Origin: Brachypodius melanocephalos
Lineage: Eukaryota; Chordata; Aves; Passeriformes; Pycnonotidae
NCBI GenBank assembly: GCA_013398615.1
Contig: VZSR01000245.1
Span: 1,571,234-1,635,233 of the forward strand
Direction of reading: 5' to 3'
Length of the DNA: 64,000 bases
The first letter of the stretch is position 1; every line of letters begins with the position of its first letter. Below are positions 38,721 to 49,340 of this stretch, one piece after another. The notes beneath the pieces were generated by a model. It was not told the DNA's origin. It made no database searches and worked only from the letters and a program-made list of their open reading frames with translations. Both the position numbers and the translations under genes were made by a program.

Positions 38721-38803
38721 AACTGTGAGAAACTGGAAAATAATTTTGATGACATCAAGCACACGACTCTTAGTGAGCAAGGAGCACTTCGAGAAGCAGT
38801 GAG
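38721..38803 (+). CDS. DPYD: Dihydropyrimidine dehydrogenase, exon 3 (partial CDS)
   Basis: This 83-nt exon encodes 27 codons plus two bases of an Arg codon, residues 51-78 in human numbering. The frame reads CEKLENNFDDIKHTTL, then SEQGALREAV. By recall 25 of 28 residues equal the human enzyme; the differences are Ser, Gln and Val at 68, 70 and 77. The acceptor is tttgttgcag and the donor is GAG followed by gtaagt. Length and phase (in at 0, out at 2) match human exon 3 and join in frame with exon 2. It codes for the helical segment just before the CxxC cluster motif, whose cysteines begin in exon 4. Skipping this 83-nt exon would shift the frame. A 111-codon antisense frame over it is a shadow. 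The stronger conservation than exon 2 fits its place in the structured domain. Confidence 0.96.
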
Positions 38804-38813
38804 GTAAGTCTGG

Positions 38814-38827
38814 GTCACCATAGCAAC
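38814..38827 (+). promoter_or_regulatory. RFX X-box-like site next to the exon 3 donor
   Basis: GTCACCATAGCAAC fits the X-box consensus GTNRCC(N0-3)RGYAAC in every defined position with the usual AT spacer. It begins 10 bases after the end of exon 3. That close to a donor it might be conserved with the exon. Binding is inferred. Confidence 0.4.
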
Positions 38828-41800
38828 AGTCACAGATGTGGTAAAGAAAGAGTCATTCTTCATTATTGGGGGAACAAATGAGTTCATTGCCACCATTCAG
38901 CTCTATTCTCTAAGGTATTAATTTGTCAGTGGAGAGGCTTCCCTTGAGGCTGTACTTTGGTTTTGAAGCTGCATAAATGTTAAGCCTGACTGCACAGTAA
39001 AAAATGTAAATGTTTAATTTGTTATTTAAAATGCTTAAGGGGTGCCTTGCTTTATGTTTATACTAAACTGTGAGTGAATGAAAATATTGTTCATCTAAAT
39101 TCTGTAAGTGTTCAAGCAATTGTACAATGGTGTTTGAACAAACCTGTATTTGCTTTAAATTGAATTTGATTTTCATACATGTAGTTCCTGTGTGCTCTGA
39201 TTTTATCACCAAAATTACGTGATTTTGGTTTTAATAATGGAATTTAAAAATCTCTCTGGTCCTTTATGTGTTGTAGAGATGTATATTTTGTTTAATCCGT
39301 CATATAGTTGCACTTAATACTTATTGGAGGAGGTTAAAATTAGTCAGAAGATCAAATTTCTGCCATCCTTACTTGCACTGAAGAGTATCTGGGTACAGGA
39401 CTCCAAAGAAACTTGCCAGCTATAGTGCCTGGAAAGGGGAGTGATCACTATGCCGAAAGGTGGTAGAATTGAAGACACATTTTCTAAAGTAACGCACTGA
39501 ATAATCAGAAAGCTGTTATGTATAGTATTATCTGTGAATCAGAAAATTATATAAGCTTCACTTTTAAAGGTTTTGAAATTGGATAGTAAAATGTAATTGT
39601 GCAAACACAGTGCTACATCTCCCTTGCCTGATATCAGAGTAACTTCTTACACTTGAACCAGTGCAGTAAAAAGCAAAAACAACAACTCCCCTAAGAATCT
39701 ACGTGAAAAAATAAATGCACCTCTTTGCTTTGACTCTGTCTGTTACCCCTTTAAATTTATGGATGTCTGTGAATGACTTGATTTGCATGAGTTATGTTCT
39801 TGCTTGTCTCATGTACACTGACTGAAAAGGTGTTCTGAAGATTTCAGCTACCAGTGCTGCAAATAACTGTAAAAATAATGGCAATCACCTTTCTAAAAGG
39901 GATTTTTTGCTTTGTGCTTGTATTGCTTCATACATTTAGGGTTTTCTCTGTGTGGTTGGCCATCTGTGTATGTAAATCTTGCATGTAGTGTCAGTAAATG
40001 GAAAGTGATTTAGAGTAAAGATTTGGGGAATTTTTGGCAAATGAAGCTATCTTTAGTATTTCCAACAAATTGTATTTCAAGTTGCTGCTGTCCTGTAACA
40101 GTGTTCAGGTTTGCAATGTTTTGCAATACATGACTCAGCAGGGATAATATTTTAAAAACTTGGGAGCTGACAGCTCTTTGGTGATCAACATTGAATGGCA
40201 AGGGGAGCTTTGGCATTTCAAAGGTCATGGTTCTGTTACAAAGCCTGTTTAGAAGATCCTCATGATTCTTTGCTGTGCAAAAGCACTTTACTATCTCATA
40301 AATTTGTATCCTGGCTATTTCTGCTAGTGTACAAGCCATTCTGAGAAATAGTTATTGATTGTGAAGAGTGACAGATATTGTGCAGTGCTGGAATTCTCTT
40401 AATTGCAGTCAGTATTATATGGTTGGTTGTTTCCTTAGTTGCTTTTTTATTTTGAGATAAAGAAAGAAAATATCCGACTTACTAAATTTATACTGTAGTG
40501 TGGTTTTATAACATACTCGAGTGCCACAAGAAAGGTGCAAAATGTTAATTTAGAGAGGTATATGCATGTAGGTGTACATATTTTTCTGAATGTGTGTGAA
40601 AGATGCTTGTTATTTTGGGTTGTACAGTTCTTTGAACTGCTGTATAGTGACCTCATTTACTAGGTGGTGGCATTTTTCTGTTTGGATCCCAAGATTATCT
40701 GTACATATATGATTCAAATGGTACTTTTTTATAGATTCGTGTTCACTTTTCCTTTCCATGACAAGAGTGGACATTGGACCAGGCATGGAAGGACATAGAT
40801 TTGCTGACCTCAGTATTATGAGGTACCTGCCTGCTTTGGGTAAGGGAAGCTTGTGGAGAGGGTTGCACATAAGACAAAAGCACTAAAATCATGTGGGCAT
40901 GGAAGCAACAGCAACCAAAAAATCCTAGTTGGATAGCTAAGTGGATATATGTGGATCTCAGATGAGCCTTAAGTTGAGTGGGCAGTCTGCCCAAACCCTC
41001 TCTGATTTCCCAGAGTGGTACTACTGGTCTGCCAGATGAGAAATACAATGAACGCTTTTTCCCAATGCCCCTGTTTGGAACGAGACCTTCCATTTTAACT
41101 TCATCTTGGAGAAAAATGGTCAATTTAATATGGGTTTCAGTACACTTCCAGTCTACAAGAATCACTGGGCCCTGCATAAACGAATACTAATATCCAAGAA
41201 GGGTCTTGTTCTGTTTCCAGCTCTTCAGTATTCAAATTAAGGACTACATGAAAATTATCTTTCTTGTTTATGTATATAGATGTATGCCAAATAAACTTTC
41301 AGAAGAGTTTTGAAATTATCACAAAGCCTGTGAACTTTCTTTACTTCTACTTTACATTTATTTTAGATTTTGAATGAGATAATGAGCTGATAGTAGTTTG
41401 CCATTATTCAGTATATAAAGAGTGGTATTGTAAGAATTTGATTTACTTGTGATTGCACATAAAATCATAAAGCCTTCAATTCAGTTAACGTTTTGCTTAT
41501 TTTGTTAATGTAGTCCAAATGTTTTATTTATTGATGTATTTTAATGCAGCTGCAAAGCTGAAGTAAACAATAAAAATCCATTACTTTTTGAATTGGAGCT
41601 TATAAATGGACAGACTATTGTTTTGCTTACCTTGAATGTGTATATGATAAATTAATTGGGTATTTTTTGTATAGTAACTTGGCAGAAAAATATAGCTATG
41701 TACCTATAATGTCAGGTTGCATAAGTAAAAGAACTCATCTTCCGTTAAACAAAGCTCCATTTGTTTTTAACGTATAATCACTGCGAAAAATCTGGATCCA

Positions 41801-42549
41801 AATCATCAGGTCAGGAAAGCTTCATCTTGAATTTTAAAGGAGCTTTTAGACTGATTTGTCTGTTACAAGGAGATAAGTATTTGAGGGGCAGGAAGTGGTG
41901 TAGCTGGGTGCTGACACTGGTAGTCTTTTCATCGGTGGTGAAACCAGAATGTGGACTACTACAGTAAGCATTCCTCTGGGAAAGTAGGGTAGAGTAGCCT
42001 TGGAGGAGTCTTAAAATTAAGCAAACACTAATGAAACCTCTGCCCCCTCGAATTATAAAGTAACTTTTAGAAGTGTGGGAGAAATCCAAACTCAGTTATT
42101 AATATCAAATTAGATAGTAATAATTTGCAATGTTAAGGTTTAGTGAGTTACTGGGTTTAAAAAGGACAAAACTCAAAAAGCAGCGGACATCAGCTGGCAG
42201 GAATTCTTTTTCCTGCTGAATCTGTTCACTCTGTGTACAGGCATTCATTGTTGTCATCAAGAGAGAGAATCAGAATTGATGAAATCGGGAGGTTGAAGAT
42301 GATCGAAACCTGTGGTCGGTGCATTTTATTGATTGCATACCAGCAAAATATTTTTGAGCATGCATCCCCTATATTTGTATGTTTATGCATGTATTACCAC
42401 TATACTAATATTTTATTTGCATTATAGAACACACCCAAGAACGAAAATTTAAAAAAAAACGAAATAAAGACTACTTGATTTAAAAAAAAAATAATTTATT
42501 AATTGCATAGAAAATATTTTCTTCCCACATTGACATGGCTTCTCTTGCA

Positions 42550-43390
42550 AAAACTCCGCTTTGGAGATCATTGATCTGGACCGTCTTTCTGGCTCAGAGC
42601 AGGGTCAAGTAGAGCAAGTTGCTCAGGGCTGTGTCCAACAAGGTTTTTATATATCTTCAAGGATGGATATGTCACAAACTGTCTAGGCAAACATCCTCAC
42701 ATTAAACAACAGCAAAACTCAAACAAAAAACCACCAACACCCCCTCTTACCCCCCACCCCCCGCTTTTTTTTAAACTAGAATATCACTTCAGCTTGGGCC
42801 TGTTGTTTCTTGCCCTTTTGCTGGGGACTGCTAAGAACAATCTAGCTGTGTTGTCTTTATTCCCTCCCATCAGGTATGTATACATTTTGATAAGATTCTC
42901 TGCTGGTCCTTCTCTGCCCCAGGCTGCATGTCCCCAGGTCTGTCAGCCTCTCCTCACATGACAGACACTCAGTAATCACCTCGGTGTCCCTGTGCTGGGC
43001 TCGCTCCTGTGCATCCCTGTTTCCCTTGGCCTGGGGAGCCCAGCGCAGGATGCAACACTCCAGGTTTGTCTTGCCAGTACTGAGGAGCAGAAAAGAATCT
43101 CCACTCAACCTAGAGGGAATGCTCTACCTGACACAGCCCTAAGTGCTGCTGGCCTTTGCTGCAAGGTTCATCTTGTCCTTCAGGAGCCCCAGGGCTTTTC
43201 CTGCAGAACCGATTTCCAGCTGGTTGCTTGCAGCCTGTCCTGGTACCTGGGGTTGTTCCTCCCCAGGGGCAGGATTTCATGGTGGGATTGTTTGGTGTGT
43301 GTTTGCTTTTCAATGTGGTTTCTGTAGGCCTGTGCCTCCAGCCTGTCCACAGCAGCCCAACCCTTTGGAGTGTCACCACTCAGTAGGTGG
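42550..43390 (-). mobile_element. CR1 LINE copy, antisense, 5'-truncated
   Basis: Read on the minus strand this is a long CR1 segment. The RT end part reads LECCILRWAPQAKGN (like LEYCVQFWAPQYK), then CEERLTDLGTCSLGQRRTSR (like YEERLRELGLFSLEKRRLRG), then a VYIPDG-like KYLKGG motif. Toward 42550 come the 3' region words ccttgaagatatataaaaac, ggacacagccctgagcaact and gatctcc. The middle (about 42700-42780) carries an extra A/C-rich and poly-C stretch that is not CR1. Stops and frame changes show it is dead. The terminal ATTCT-type repeats are not clear, so the low-coordinate edge is approximate. Confidence 0.85.
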
Positions 43391-44504
43391 TAGAGTGCTT
43401 TTGAACACTCTGTGTGTTACTGTGTGTTTTAGACCTGTGTCTAGTGTACATCTCACGAGCCTGGTGTCAGACAAATGAAGCCATAGCATTTCAAACGAAA
43501 CTTTTTCTGAATCTAGTGTTGCAATTGCTTGTCAACTGAGTTGGTAAGCCACCATGGTGGGTTCAGGCAGTGAGCAATCAGTGAGGCTGGTGAGGTGTTA
43601 ATACGTAAATGGGTCCTACTCGTAGGTGGATATGGATATGGTCTGTCTTGTGAACACTGAGTATGTGTGAAAGCTTTGCAAGTGAAAATTAAAGCTGAGT
43701 ATTTTTGTGTAATCCTCCTGTTATTAAAGGGAAATTGAAACATATTTATTTGTACTTCAAAATGGGAAAGTTTGCTTATCTGTTTGAATCAGTATAAAAG
43801 ATACCAAAGTTCATTTAGAATTTTCTTTTGCATTCATATATTTGCATATGGTTTTGGATAATATGAACAAGGGAGTGAGGCTTCAACTGTGATTTCCAGT
43901 TTGCTAGAAACAGTTTCTGTTAATGATGATATTCACTGTTGTCTTGACAACTGTGCAAGCTGGGGTTAGTAATAATCAGGCTTCTTTTAATATGGTCTAG
44001 ACTCTCAGATGTATTTGAAAAATAGTTTCTATGACTGGGCAAAACCCAAGAAAATTGCAGTGTAAGAAGTTCCAAGGTTTCACAAGTATTCATTAGTTTG
44101 CAGAGTAAAAGCTGGAAATTTAAACACATAAACAAAACAAGTCTGCAGTGCAAACTACAAAAAATGTAGCAACCAACTTGTTAGGGTTCGGGCCTGAGAT
44201 GTGGCAAATATGGGGTCATATTCTGGTTCTGAGTGAGATGACTTGGTTTCCCATTTTAAAAAGCATCATAGAGCTCTAAAGTTAGAGAAACGCAGACATG
44301 AAGTATAAGGAGATAAGGACAATGAAAATGTCATGTTCAATGTAATTTTGCTTGCCTGTGTTGTTCTTAAACTGTTCTGAGAGACAGGACCAACCTCAGG
44401 TAAATTAAGAGAAGTAAAAGCTTGATCCAGGTCTCAGAGATTGTCTGTTCAAATAAATCCTTCATGTTCTGGGAAGGTGGAAGTTTTTGTAGTGAATTCC
44501 AGTA

Positions 44505-45290
44505 TTCCAAAGTTCTGTACTTCAGCAAAGCCTTCAATACTTTGCAGCATTCTCCTGGAGAAGCTGGCAGCCCCCAGCTTGGACAGGTGCACCCTTTGCT
44601 GGGTTGAGAACTGGCTGGACAGCTGGGCCCAGAGTGTTGGGGAATGCTGCTGTATCCAGCAGGCAGCAGGTCCCCATTGGCATCCTCCAGGGATCAGTAC
44701 TGGCCCTGGTGCTGTTTATTGTATTTATAGATGATCTGGTCAAGGGGATAAAGTGCACCCCCAGTAAGTTTGCAGGACTCCCAAGCTGGATGGGAGTGTT
44801 GATCTGCTGGAGGACAGGAAGGCTCTGCAGAGGGATCTGGCCAGGCTGGATTGATGGGCTGAGGCCGGTGGTGTAAGGCTCAGTAGGGTGAAGTGCCAGA
44901 AAAGTGCCAGAACCTGCACTTGGGTCACAGCAACCTCTGCGNNNNNNNNNNNNNNNNNNNNNNNNNNNNNNNNNNNNNNNNNNNNNNNNNNNNNNNNNNN
45001 NNNNNNNNNNNNNNNNNNNNNNNNNNNNNNNNNNNNNNNNNACAAGAGGGCATGGCCCCAAGCTGTGCCAGGGAAGGTTCAGGTTGGACGTCAGGAGGAT
45101 TTTTTTCACTGAAAGGGTTGTCAAGCATTGGAACAGACTGCTCGGGGAGGTGGTGGAGTCACCATCCCTGGAAGTGTTTAAGAAACAACTGGATGTGGCA
45201 CTTAGTGCTGTGGTTTAGCTGACAAGGTGATGTTTGGTCAGAGGTTGGACTTGATCTCAGAGATGTTTTCCAAACTTAATGATGCTATGA
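44505..45290 (+). mobile_element. CR1 LINE copy, sense, split by an assembly gap
   Basis: Left of the gap, plus-strand frames carry CR1 RT motifs: FSKAFNTL, ILLEKLAAPSLDRCTLCWVE, GSVLALVLFIVFIDDLVKGI, then a heavily changed segment ending LHLGH. Right of the gap the frame reads GRFRLDVRRIFFTERVVKHW, then VVESPSLEVFKKQLDVAL, the C-terminal end of CR1 ORF2. The 3' end follows: ggttggacttgatctcagag, caaacttaatgatgctatga. Between LHLGH and the C-terminus an intact CR1 has several hundred bases, so the 100-N gap probably hides real sequence. Open frames spanning the N block are not real. The start is approximate. Confidence 0.9.
44942..45041. other. Assembly gap, exactly 100 N
   Basis: A run of 100 N is the usual placeholder for a gap of unknown size. 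It lies inside a CR1 copy, which is a common cause of assembly breaks. Coordinates downstream are therefore provisional relative to the true chromosome. Confidence 0.98.
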
Positions 45291-46779
45291 AAATAGCCAC
45301 TAGCCTTGTCTTAGTGTGTTATTTTGGGCCTGAAGGAGTAAGTCCAAGTTTCTCTTCTACCTTCTTCTATATTTACATTTATCTCCAGTGCAATCACTTG
45401 AATGCTGCTTGGGGCATGCTTTTTGGGGAACAGCAAATGATTGCTTCTTATGTATTTAACAAAAATCTTGTGCTGCTTCCAAACTGCAACAACACTTTGC
45501 TTCTTGGGTGACCAGCTCATGTTCCTCTGATGGATCTATCTCAGCACCAAGAGACAAACATCCTCTGCCACAGAGGACATATTAATTAGGTAAGCCACTG
45601 ATTGGCTTATTGATTTAGACCCTTATTTAGACTGCATTTGACTTTGAGATATTCCCTAAAAAAATTAACTGCGGAGGTGTTCTCAGAGTGAAAACAAAAA
45701 ATCCCATAAAACTGTGGAGTTTAGGGAATGTTTAACTTGCTCTCCTTGGATTTTATTTTCTATATATGCATCTTCACAATTTTATAAATTTACCATATTA
45801 TTAATAGCATATGGAGATGAGGAGATGCTGCAAAATGCTAGTGTTGCTAGTCCCATTTGGTGTTGCATAGAAATGCATGCAGAATGTTAGAAGCACTTGA
45901 GAACTTTTAATAGTGCTTCCATTATAAAAATCCATGTGGCTAATACGGGTTTAATTTTGAGTGCCATTTTGAAATCAGAGCTTCACTATCACTCTTAGTT
46001 TACATTGCAGATGAAGCAGATTGCCAACATCCCTTGCAGTGATGAAGCGTTTGCCATATGCCTTCGCAGTGCAGGCTGCCCTGGGTGAGGGTAGCTATGA
46101 CTAACCAAGCTGCTTATCTGCTAGAAGCTGTTTAGTGCCATTAACAAGGCACTGTTAAGCTGTGCCCATGCAATTTTACCGTGCTCTTTGTTGGCTAACT
46201 AACTTCTGAGTCACTCACTAGCCACCCTTTGAGAGCCTGGGATGAATTGCTCAGATCTGGCCACGATGGTATAATTTCTGTCTACAGGCAGATGCTGCAG
46301 AGCTGTGACACCAAGCATGTATAGGAGCCCATGACATTAATGTAATTATTTTTGTGATAATTGTTAGAACTTGCATTGTCTTTGTCATTTCTATGGAGAA
46401 TTAATAGACTTCATATTTCATTTTGCAATTAAAAAGAAGGTTCTAATATGTGTTAAGTCCATTTTTTTAAAGTGTCAGGTTTAACTCACTGAAAATTTTG
46501 TGAAACTAATGATAATGCCTAACTTCTGCACTAAAGAATGTAACTGCATTGCCTTACATATATTTTTCAAGTATAAATGAAAACAATTATAAAGTGCCTC
46601 GTTTTGGGCTTGTAATACAGACTGTTCAGTTGAATATCAGCTTCATAATACCTTGCCCAGAAATTTTTCAAAATGAAATGAATTTCCAAGTTTGTCAGCT
46701 GATTGCTGCACATGCCTTGCTCAAAATATTGTATATAATTTCTCATTTTTACTTTATGAGTTATATTTTTTTTGTCCAG

Positions 46780-46822
46780 TGATAGGCTGGTTTATTTAGA
46801 TGTTACAGAGGAGGAGATCAAG
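46780..46822 (+). other. Exon-like segment in intron 3 (43 nt)
   Basis: The segment follows a long T-tract and tttgtccag, a strong acceptor. It ends AAG followed by gtaagt, a perfect donor. One frame is open: a first base, then DRLVYLDVTEEEIK. The other two frames contain stops. I do not recognise the peptide in DPD or any other protein. It could be an alternative exon, an exon of a nested transcript, or a decoy pseudoexon, which are common in large introns. At 43 nt its inclusion would shift the DPYD frame. Confidence 0.3.
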
Positions 46823-48466
46823 GTAAGTTAGATTGTTTTCCTTTGAATGTTCCTTTATTCACCTAGCCAGGATAAACTGACAAATGCAACTTTTACTGAC
46901 CTAAAATAGTGTATTGATGATGTTTCTGAATGGCAAATATGAAAGGATATTGATTTTTTTTTGCTATTCCAATCAGCAATGTAGATTTGCAGTTACTTTA
47001 CATCAGAGGTTTGAATTATGCCTTGTAGTGTATATAACCCTTACATGGATATAGAACAAAAGCATTGTGAGCAAAATAGCAAGCAATATAGTAAAATAGC
47101 AAAATAAATAATATTCATAGATTTGGTAATGGCATTATAATTGCTACTTTTGTTGATATACTGAAATGTGCTTTAGGCAACATCTTACATGAACATTTTT
47201 GATAAAATCTTGTATGTTTCTCATATACTCTTTTATATGTATTACTGTGACTAAAATATGCTCTGGGTCTGTTCTGAGTATGGTAAATACATCATTTCTG
47301 TATTTGTGTCTCACATTCTCAAGAAATAATTCAAAGGGGAGAGGAGAAAAAGCCACTACTTTTTGTCACTTCTGCTGAGGAGAGCCTGGTTTTGGTTTTG
47401 AACCATTTAGTTTTATGATTTAAAGAAAAGAATTGGATTACAGTCAAAATTTGGTTTTTAACAAACTGCAGGAGATGATGTCTGATGTTGGTGGTGAAAG
47501 AGATTTTGAAAACCACAGTGACAGATGGCTTACCACAAAGACTCCAAAGGTGGCATGCAGGGGGTGCAGCATCGTACCTTTCAGTGACTAACAGCCACTC
47601 GTGTGCAAACAGAGTAGAAAATTGCACTACAGAATTTGGAGTTCACTCCGTGAGTTCCCTCTTTGTAGCTTTTTAAAAGGCAAAGTTTGAAAATATTTCT
47701 GAAGTGTGTTCTTTGCTACCATTGGCATTCAGGAAAAAGTGCTCCAGAAAAATAATGTATACAATATGGACTACCAGCCTATACATGCCAAAAAAGGTTT
47801 TGGTTCATGAAATATAAATTTAAAAAAATAGTACAGATATGAGTGAAGAAAATTTGCTGCTGGTTTTGCCATGAGCCATGGCTTTTTGTGGATTACTGAT
47901 GCTTGATTTTATGTTGCAGGGCTTTGAATGGTTTCGGTAGAACCATTTTACCATTTTAAACTATAATGAAATTTAGGGTTTTACAGAGAAGCTGGGCATG
48001 TTGCAGCTTTGTCAGAGAAGTCAGATGTTGCAGTGGAAGATGCTGTAGCTCATGCTGTTGTATTTAGAAGTCATGAGTTTAATCTGTGGCCAGCCTATTG
48101 AGAGTACCACATTACATATGTATTTAACAAAGGCCATTTCCTACAGTTTTGTCTACAGTCAGAAATCAGTCTCTCTTTACAAATGCTGTTTTACATATAT
48201 CTGTACTTATTTCTTTTCAGACATTTACTGTATTTCTCAAAAGCCTGAAAGAATATAATCTTTTTTCCTTCTTTGTGTTGTCCTTGGACTTTCTGTTGCC
48301 ATGGGTGTCTTTGAGCACATTCTCTTTGGAGTTCAGAATACAAAGCAAAGCTAAGGGTTCGAGGAAAAAACACAGACTTCATTCATAATTGCATTATTAG
48401 GTAGTGTGTCTTTCCATTGTATGCTCATTGTTGCCAGGTAATCATTATATTTTCTGAGTATGTTGT

Positions 48467-48989
48467 TGTGCTGATTTGGATGGGATGCAGTTAGCTTTCT
48501 TCACAGTAGCTGCTCTGGGGCAGTGTTTTGGATTTGTGCTGCAAACAGTGTTGATAACACAGGGGTGTTCTGGCTATTGCTGAGCAGCTCTTGCACAGCA
48601 TCAAGACCATTTCTGTTCCTCACCTCATCAGTGGGGAGGCTGGGGGTGCACAAGGAGTTGGGAGGGGACACAGCCAGGACAGCTGACTCCAACTGACCCA
48701 AGGGATGTCCCAGACGGGTATGAAGGGGGAAGAAGAAGGATGGGGTAGACATTCAGAGTTAGGGTCTTTTGTCTCTTCCCAAGACACTAGCCTGCCAGTG
48801 TAACATAGTGAATGCATTCCTGGTTTTGTTTGCTTGCAGGTGCAGCTTTTGCTTTACCTAAACTGTCTTTATCTCAACCTGTGAGGTTTGTCACTTTTAC
48901 CGTTCTGATTCTCTTCCTCATTCCATCAGGAGGGTGTGAATGAGTGGCTTGGTAAGGCTTAGTTGCCTGGCTGGGGTTAAACCATGACA
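48467..48989 (-). mobile_element. Endogenous retrovirus LTR (family A), antisense
   Basis: On the minus strand the element starts TGTCATGGTTTAACCCCAGC, the typical start of this avian ERV LTR. It passes gtcctggctgtgtcccctcc, agctgctcagcaatagccag and acacccctgtgttatcaaca, and ends ccaaatcagcaca. The last 150 bases are almost identical to the copy at 29084-29737, which reads the other way. Length is 523 bases. The flanks tgttgt and tgtgtt are similar but not identical, so no clean target-site duplication is seen. No internal retroviral sequence adjoins it. It is a solo LTR, antisense to DPYD. Confidence 0.87.
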
Positions 48990-49237
48990 TGTGTTTAGAA
49001 CCCCTTGGTTATAATGACTGTTATTAGCTACTGCTACTTCGTTTTTTTGCTGCCTCTCAAAAGTTCTAGCTTTATATTATACTGGCTGTTGTGGTTTTTG
49101 GATGTAAGAGCAAACATCCATTTTACTAGAAATGTTTTGTATGTTGGGGTGAGGGTGTTTCAGAGATTAAACAGTGGGTCCAGCTGTGCCCTAAGATATT
49201 TACCTTCCATCAAAATTAATCTGTCCTTCCCCTGTAG

Positions 49238-49340
49238 ACTTCTGGATTTAAATCCTGTTTATTTACTTGAGGCTGTTCGGGAGACCAAGAAAAGATTATC
49301 TACATTTAATGTTCTAATGGATTCAACCTGTTTATTGAAA
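49238..49340 (+). other. Exon-like segment in intron 3 (103 nt)
   Basis: A pyrimidine-rich tract ending cttcccctgtag precedes it, and GAAA followed by gtaaga ends it. One frame is open through the whole segment: the last base of a codon, then LLDLNPVYLLEAVRETKKRL and a further 14 residues (STFNVLMDSTCLLK). The peptide is charged, amphipathic and protein-like. I cannot place it in a known protein. The entry phase does not follow from 46780-46822. It could be an alternative exon, a nested gene's exon or a chance pseudoexon. Confidence 0.3.

Noticed and set aside
38561..38896. 111-codon antisense frame over DPYD exon 3
   Set aside because: It is a shadow of the conserved sense exon; the sense strand has matching splice sites and DPD homology.
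40010..40339. 109-codon antisense frame
   Set aside because: Protein-like at a glance, but several frames of this length are expected by chance in 64 kb of this composition.
40743..41177. 144-codon antisense frame
   Set aside because: No domain, no splice context and no family recognised; length is only slightly above chance for locally balanced composition.
44534..45222. Open frames of up to 196 codons around 44534-45222 on both strands
   Set aside because: They read through the 100-N gap as unknown residues. The real content is a CR1 copy, so no host gene is supported.
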